A DNA stretch of 64,000 bases from Rhododendron vialii (lineage: Eukaryota > Streptophyta > Magnoliopsida > Ericales > Ericaceae). The stretch's first letter is position 1. Every line of letters begins with the position of its first letter. Both the position numbers and the translations under genes were made by a program. The stretch covers positions 29,228,501 to 29,292,500 of the forward strand of contig NC_080559.1 of the NCBI RefSeq assembly GCF_030253575.1, read 5' to 3'. Shown here in pieces: positions 58,892 to 64,000 of this stretch. The notes beneath the pieces were generated by a model. The model did no database searches. It worked only from the letters and a program-made list of their open reading frames with translations, and had not been told where the DNA came from.

Positions 58892-60937
58892 TTACCAGTA
58901 ATCATCACATGAGCAGATGCCATTCTGGAAATGATGAAACCGGTTCATATCCCTGACTACTATGTCTCGTTCAACAATCTTGGAGATTAGCTTGATAGCG
59001 ATATGGCAATCCCCACATACACGTAGATTCTTGGTAATCCTGATTGGTGTTCCAGGTTTCGTATTAATTATAACAAAGACAATTGCTAACTTCTCACTAT
59101 GAACAACTAAGTGATTTTCCTTATCCTCTTCCTCCACATCGTGAAGGGCAGAGTCCGTCTTGGGGACGTACCCTACCTCTTTCATCTTCCCCAGTAATAC
59201 ATCCAACTCTTCATAGATCTTCTTTGATTGGGGATGTGATTGGTCACCAGCAAGAAAGCTGTGCACCCGGCGATTTAGCTCAACGTTGCTAATGCCAGGA
59301 ACTTTCTTGATTCCTTTGCCCTTCATGATTGATCTAATGGTGGTAACATCTTCCCATCTACCGGCCTTGGCATAAATATTTGATAACAAGACGTAATAAC
59401 CTGCATGCTCAGGAACTAATTGGAAAAGATGATCTGCAGCTTGAAGCCCAATATTCAAGTTGGAGTAAACGCGACAAGAACTCAACAAAGCCCCCCATAT
59501 CCTCTCATTTGGCTCCATTGGCATCTTTTTTATGAAACCGTAGGCCTCATCTATTAGCCCAGCACGTCCTAATAGATCAACCATGCAAGCACAGTGTTCT
59601 AACCTGGGCATTCGCCTGTACTCCTCAGTCATTAGCTTATAGCAATATCTTCCCTCTTCCAACAATCCTGCGTGGCTGCATGCAGAGATAACGGAAACAA
59701 AGGCGATATGATCTGGAGTGGGACCTGACGCCAGCATTTTCAAAAATAGAGCCACAGCAATGCGACCTTTTCCGTTCATGCCATAACCAGAAATAATCGA
59801 AGTCCATGACACAACATCCCGGTACAACATCTCATTAAACACTTTTCTCGCATCATCTAAACAACCACACTTTGCATACATGTTTATCAAGGCATTTTCC
59901 AACAACAGATTGGGTCGAAGCCTCTTCCTTTCCACGTACTCATGGATCCTTCGCCCTAGCAAAAGAGCTGAGAGGTCGCCACAAGCAGGAAGAACACTGG
60001 CAACAGTAACTGCATCAGGTTCTATCCCACAAGCTTCCATCTCCAAATAAACTTCAACTGCTGACATAGACATCGAATTACTAACATACATAGCAATCAT
60101 CACATTCCACGACACAACACTATCCTTATCCGATTTCATAAACAGTTCCTTAACAAAAGACACATTTTCAGCAGTTGCATTACTTACAGCAGGCAAGAGG
60201 CCAGCCATTGTGCTAGCATTAGGCTTTACGCTTAAAACTTCCATTTCTCGACAAACTGCCAACGCATCATCAAACCGCCCATATTGCGCGTACCCGGTAA
60301 TCAACGAATTCCAAGAAACCGCATCTCTTTCGGGCATTTCATCAAGCACCCTGCGAGCTTCCAGTAAACAACCGCATTTCCCATACAAAGCAACCAGACC
60401 ATTACCCACAAACAGATTTGAATCTACACCTACTCTTACAACAGAACCATGAACTTGGATCCCTGCCCGTAAATTCTCGGTCCCAGAACAAGCTTTTAAA
60501 ACAAAAGGGAAGGTATAGTGATCAGGGTAAATACCATAACTAGACTTGCTCTTGTATACAAGAAGAGCGTCTTGGTATAAACGGTTGTTCACGTAGCTTC
60601 TGATCAAGACATTCAAAAGGACGACGTTTTTGTCGGTTATTTCGTCGAATAGGTGGTGGGTGATGCTGGGTTGGCCGCAAGCTGCGTAAGCTCGCATGAG
60701 TTTGATGGCAATGGATGGGTTTGAGCGTAGGGTTTGGTCGAAGATGATCTTGGAATGGAGGCTTTTTAACGTTCTGATATCTGGGTGTTTGTCCAAAATT
60801 TGGCGACAGATATCTTCATTAATGATGGCTGTGTTTTGTTGAGGAGATTTGGGTGGTTGGAGTGGTGGAAGGCGGGTTCGTGGTTGAATGGCGGTTGAAA
60901 ACTTGCGGGGAATAAGAAGCGGGTTTGTGAGTTTCAT
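58892..60937 (-). CDS. PLS-class pentatricopeptide repeat protein with DYW domain
   Basis: Intronless frame of 681 residues, closest from memory to Arabidopsis At3g49142. PPR proteins of this class bind organellar RNA and the DYW domain is the cytidine deaminase for C-to-U editing. The N-terminus (MKLTNPLLIPRKFSTAIQPR) is Arg-rich and fits a mitochondrial or plastid presequence. PPR motifs run from about 80 to 500 (for example FVGNGLVALYGKCGCLLEAR, DVVSWTSIISGYGMNGKG), then the E/E+ region (EPNERIWGALLSSCRVYSN) and the DYW domain with HSEKLAIV (HxE catalytic motif), CGDCH, and the end CSCDDYW. All zinc and catalytic residues are present, so an editing factor is plausible; target site and organelle are not readable from the sequence. 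Confidence 0.92.
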   Translation of the reverse strand: MKLTNPLLIPRKFSTAIQPRTRLPPLQPPKSPQQNTAIINEDICRQILDKHPDIRTLKSLHSKIIFDQTLRSNPSIAIKLMRAYAACGQPSITHHLFDEITDKNVVLLNVLIRSYVNNRLYQDALLVYKSKSSYGIYPDHYTFPFVLKACSGTENLRAGIQVHGSVVRVGVDSNLFVGNGLVALYGKCGCLLEARRVLDEMPERDAVSWNSLITGYAQYGRFDDALAVCREMEVLSVKPNASTMAGLLPAVSNATAENVSFVKELFMKSDKDSVVSWNVMIAMYVSNSMSMSAVEVYLEMEACGIEPDAVTVASVLPACGDLSALLLGRRIHEYVERKRLRPNLLLENALINMYAKCGCLDDARKVFNEMLYRDVVSWTSIISGYGMNGKGRIAVALFLKMLASGPTPDHIAFVSVISACSHAGLLEEGRYCYKLMTEEYRRMPRLEHCACMVDLLGRAGLIDEAYGFIKKMPMEPNERIWGALLSSCRVYSNLNIGLQAADHLFQLVPEHAGYYVLLSNIYAKAGRWEDVTTIRSIMKGKGIKKVPGISNVELNRRVHSFLAGDQSHPQSKKIYEELDVLLGKMKEVGYVPKTDSALHDVEEEDKENHLVVHSEKLAIVFVIINTKPGTPIRITKNLRVCGDCHIAIKLISKIVERDIVVRDMNRFHHFQNGICSCDDYW

Positions 60938-62064
60938 CAGTCGTCAAGTGATTCGATTATTCTCTCCATAAAGCTTTGATGGAAGCCGAGAAACTGTTCA
61001 AGCTTTCAAGTACCTTTGAATAAAATGTTTTCTGGCCACAAAGTTCAACACTTTTCCGCCGGAACATGGCAAGCTGTGGCCGCATCGTTTGACATGCTAG
61101 AACCTTGTGGCTGCAGGGTCGGAGAAGGCCGCAACATTAGACAAGGCTTGATGTGGCTTAACATTATAAATCAAATGAGCCGAGTAATTCAAGCTTATTT
61201 TGTTTATGTAACAAATTAATCCCGAAGAAGCAAATACAAACTCAAATACCTTAACTCGTTTATATGCTACAGTTGAGTTGAGCCACTGTATGAATACGAT
61301 TAGACTTGTTACAAACTCATTTCACACCGACTTTTATCGAATCAAAGGTCTTCACAATTGGCTAAAGATCACCATGAACTCCCTCAACAAGTCTATATGC
61401 ACCACTTGACAACTATCAGATAAAGAAAGCAAGCCATATAGTTCACGGACCAAAAGAGAACAGCGGGACAGGCTAGCAGCCTTGTTCTCTTTGCTTTTCA
61501 AAAAGCATTTTAAAAAAAATATCCCATAGATTCCCTCTACTTTCAACATTTCTCTCTCTATCTCTCTCCACTTATTACCCCTACTATTTTTCAAAAAAAA
61601 ATTCAAATCCAAATCCAAACACAGCCAGTGTTTGGATTTGGATTTGAATTTTTTTTTGAAAAATAGTAGGGGTAATAAGTGGAGAAAGATAGAGAGAGAA
61701 ATGTTGAAAGTAGAGGGATATGTGTAGAATGTAGAGACAGCAAAAGATTGTATTCAATTGCAGAGCTGAGGAACAAACCTGAATCTAGGATACATCTTAT
61801 TATACAATACTACAAGTACATGGTAACCATATAAGCTTAGTGATACAACATTTGGAGGTCAGACAAGTTTAAGGTACTAAAACATTATCATTGGCTCAAG
61901 ATGAATAACTCTAATGGGTAAGACCAGTTAATCTGGGTTGAAGCTACTGCATGCATGTGATGTTCCATTGGCACAAGCATGAAGGCTAATTGTTATTACA
62001 TACAAATTTGTGCGTGCGTGATTCGTTATTCAGGCAAATCAGAAGTGTTGCTGAACCTTTTGCA
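60938..62064. other. Intergenic between PPR gene and the downstream partial gene
   Basis: Divergent-side promoter of the PPR gene at the start, then no gene; a strong palindrome lies at about 61530-61722 and the presumed 3' UTR of the next gene near 61760-62064. Confidence 0.5.
61530..61722. repeat. Nearly perfect palindrome, about 95-bp arms
   Basis: TTCCCTCTACTTTCAACATT ... ATCCAAACACAGCC on the left is mirrored after AG by TGTTTGGATTTGG ... AATGTTGAAAGTAGAGGGA. The centre looks like two GGCTGTGTTTGG-type Tourist ends placed head to head; the words ATTACCCCTACT and CTATCTCTCTCC are related to the inside of the element at 25187-25713. Confidence 0.85.
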
Positions 62065-64000
62065 TCACCCGTCGTCTTGAAACAAAGCCTTAGAAACCGA
62101 AACGGAGGGGTTACTCCCGCTATGTTTACTCCCCATCATAGGGGTCTCACATACTACTGGGGTCTCACAGACTACATCGCGGTTCCCCGTACTTCGTTCC
62201 TTCCTTTTTGGCCGTCTCTTCAAAGACTCAGATTTTGCTCTTATTGCCTTTGGGGGCTGCTTCGGTGCCCAAACCCTCTGTAAATCTGGCACCCAAGTTG
62301 TGAAGGAAACAAATCTTCGAGCCCTCTCTCTCCTCTCCTGAGCCTCACTTAACTTGCGGGCATGCTCCGCTGTCTTGACATCTGGGGGACTCTCCAAATC
62401 ATGTTCCGGTGGTTGGGAGGACTCGTCTTCTGCTGACATAGAATCGTGAATTCTGTTAGTTTCAGCCGTTGCACATCTGTCTTTCTCTCTCCAAGAGTGA
62501 TTACTGTCCTCGCTGTTGAGTAGCAAATTCGGGTACTCATTTTCATCACTATACGGCAGCAGATCCATTTGTGCATAGATTTTATTTACTACATTCGCAA
62601 GAACATGTGAGTACCTGCAAATGTAGGAATTCAAACATCATTTAATCTAAGTGCTGCTTCTAACTTCAGGTGATAATGCCATAATGATCAGCGTCTTTGC
62701 AAAAAGAAAGCTATGACGCAATGAAGCTTATAATCTTTCTGAAGGACCTAGAAACAATTAGAAGCTAGTGATGACGTTGAATGTCTTCAGGACTGTTTGT
62801 ATGCTCTATGCAATATATACTTTTAGTCCAAGACTCCAAGGAATATGCAAAATACACTTTTCGTACAGGAATATGCAAAACCAGTCCATCTCCAGAAGCA
62901 ACATCCAGTAGAAACAGTACAAATTAGTTTCAGCAATATGCTTTCAGTACTAGCGTATAACATGGTTACTGTCATTTTGCCTTTCTGGACTTTCTTTAAG
63001 TATAATAAGAACTTAAAAGTCCTAGTCGTAATCGGCAACCTGTTAACAGATCCACAAAGAAGGAGATTAACATGATTCAGAGCCCAATGAGGAAAAGGGC
63101 TTGATAAAGAGCTAACAGGAGATGTAATCTAAATTTGATGTATTTTAAGTTTGAATTTCTTTGACCAATTTTCAATATGAAACGAATTGTGACCAAAAGA
63201 TCAAGTTTCTATGAGCAAAATGAATGCTTACGTACCTCTAAAATACCAAGAAAGAAAATACTATTGGATCAATATCTCAAGTTTCTTTACTCACATTTCT
63301 GTATACATCTGCATGCTTTACAACTGCCTAAAAAACATGCATATGCTCCTATCTAAGTTAAAGTAAGAATGCAAAGAAACGGGTTTCTGGACAAGTAAAA
63401 AATAATTTAGAAAAATGTTAATGTTACTCTACTTATAAAAAGCTCAAGTATTTGTTAATTTGGGGCCTTTACACATGTCATACCTGGTCTTTATGGTTTT
63501 CTCAACATAGTCATACAGGCTCAGATGCCCATGAAAGCCTCCATCCACAATGTACTGAATAATATCCAAAAGCAAGCAAATCTGCTTCACAAGGTTGCGT
63601 TTTGTAGATGAATCAATAGTTGCTGCAACCTCTGACCTGAGTATCTCCATCCGAAGCAAGATTTGCAATTCATATCTAGCACTAATTAAGGAAAATGCTA
63701 TAAAAGTTGGAGCTAAAGTATTATCTTGTGAGAACATATTTTCTTAACAAAAGCACCAATGTATGCCCCATAGCAGATTCAATTTGTCATCCAATAAAAC
63801 AAATCAAAGTATGTTACGAATATGTAAGTGTGTAAAGAAGTTTAAGGATACTCTCTAACTATTTTTTCCAAAGCAAAACTTGTAGATCCTGAATCAGATG
63901 CAGAAATGGATGGATCATTATCCTTGTGCTTCTCCTTCATTTCCTTGGGCTCCTTCAGTAGAAGTTTTGTCAAATTACCTGCAATTATCTTGTCACGAGA
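62065..64000 (-). CDS. Unassigned protein, 3' part; possibly Sld3/Treslin-like (5' partial)
   Basis: Visible exons (high to low): 64000-63852, 63675-63484, 62614-62065, joined in frame, about 297 residues ending KALFQDDG. I do not firmly recognise it. The centre is helical (YELQILLRMEILRSE, NLVKQICLLLDIIQYIVDGG, YSHVLANVVNKIYAQMDLLP) and the tail is basic (SEAQERRERARRFVSFTTWV, RRPKRKERS) with a short duplication VCETPVVCETP. An ELQ-LL-LE helix followed by basic, disordered sequence recalls the Cdc45-binding core of Sld3/Treslin replication-initiation proteins, but this is only a resemblance. Upstream it reads LLLKEPKEMKEKHK. The intron at 63676-63851 has minor-spliceosome signals. The 5' part lies beyond the window. 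Confidence 0.6.
63676..63851 (-). other. U12-type GT-AG intron
   Basis: On the minus strand the intron begins GTATCCTTAA, an exact U12 5' splice site, and has TTCCTTAAT (63685-63693), an exact U12 branch-site match, shortly before the acceptor TGCTAG. The join VRE/YELQ is in frame. Confidence 0.85.

Noticed and set aside
59083..60452. Plus-strand frames opposite the PPR gene
   Set aside because: Antisense shadows of a long, well-supported frame.
1..64000. CRISPR arrays, operons, phage or plasmid features
   Set aside because: None present; the repeats here are eukaryotic transposons and microsatellites.

Overview
This is nuclear DNA of a flowering plant, most likely a eudicot. The genes are split by AT-rich introns and are plant types: an S-domain receptor kinase, a DYW pentatricopeptide protein, a plastidial pyruvate kinase and a thylakoid-curvature protein. 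Many non-autonomous DNA transposons and one Ty1/copia retroelement lie between and inside them. The species cannot be fixed from the sequence. There is no CRISPR array, operon or other prokaryotic feature. All exon models were built by hand from splice signals and reading frame. All family comparisons are from memory.

Layout. 144-3294 (+): G-type lectin S-receptor-like kinase, 5' end outside the window. 4017-7017: four Mutator-type foldback MITEs almost end to end. 8616-13930 (+): WDR91-like WD40 protein, 15 exons, with an AT-AC (U12-type) intron. 14442-24904 (-): TIMELESS replication-fork protein, 18 exons, tail-to-tail with the WDR91 gene. 26934-36816 (+): plastidial pyruvate kinase beta subunit, 12 exons, head-to-head with TIMELESS; its introns carry a CACTA element, Tourist-like MITEs, SINE-like heads and foldbacks. 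37518-39416 (-): WRKY19-like protein with HGGG/Cys repeats. 41-49 kb: repeat-rich, no convincing gene, with a hAT MITE and an old segmental duplication. 49096-51843 (-): CURT1, 5 exons. 52216-53099: two MITEs. 53642-58179 (+): copia element with a long open gag-pol frame but damaged RNase H and no 3' LTR found. 58892-60937 (-): DYW-class PPR protein. 62065-64000 (-): 3' part of a gene that may be Sld3/Treslin-like, with a U12-type GT-AG intron.

The genes are ordinary single loci and do not form a pathway. TIMELESS and the possible Sld3-like gene would both act in DNA replication but are about 37 kb apart. From memory, TIMELESS and plastidial pyruvate kinase beta are also neighbours in Arabidopsis (At5g52910, At5g52920), so this pair looks like conserved microsynteny.

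The most notable observations are two minor-spliceosome introns, two GC-AG introns, a MULE-MITE insertion cluster with readable 9-bp target duplications, and an intragenic domain duplication in TIMELESS that keeps its intron position.
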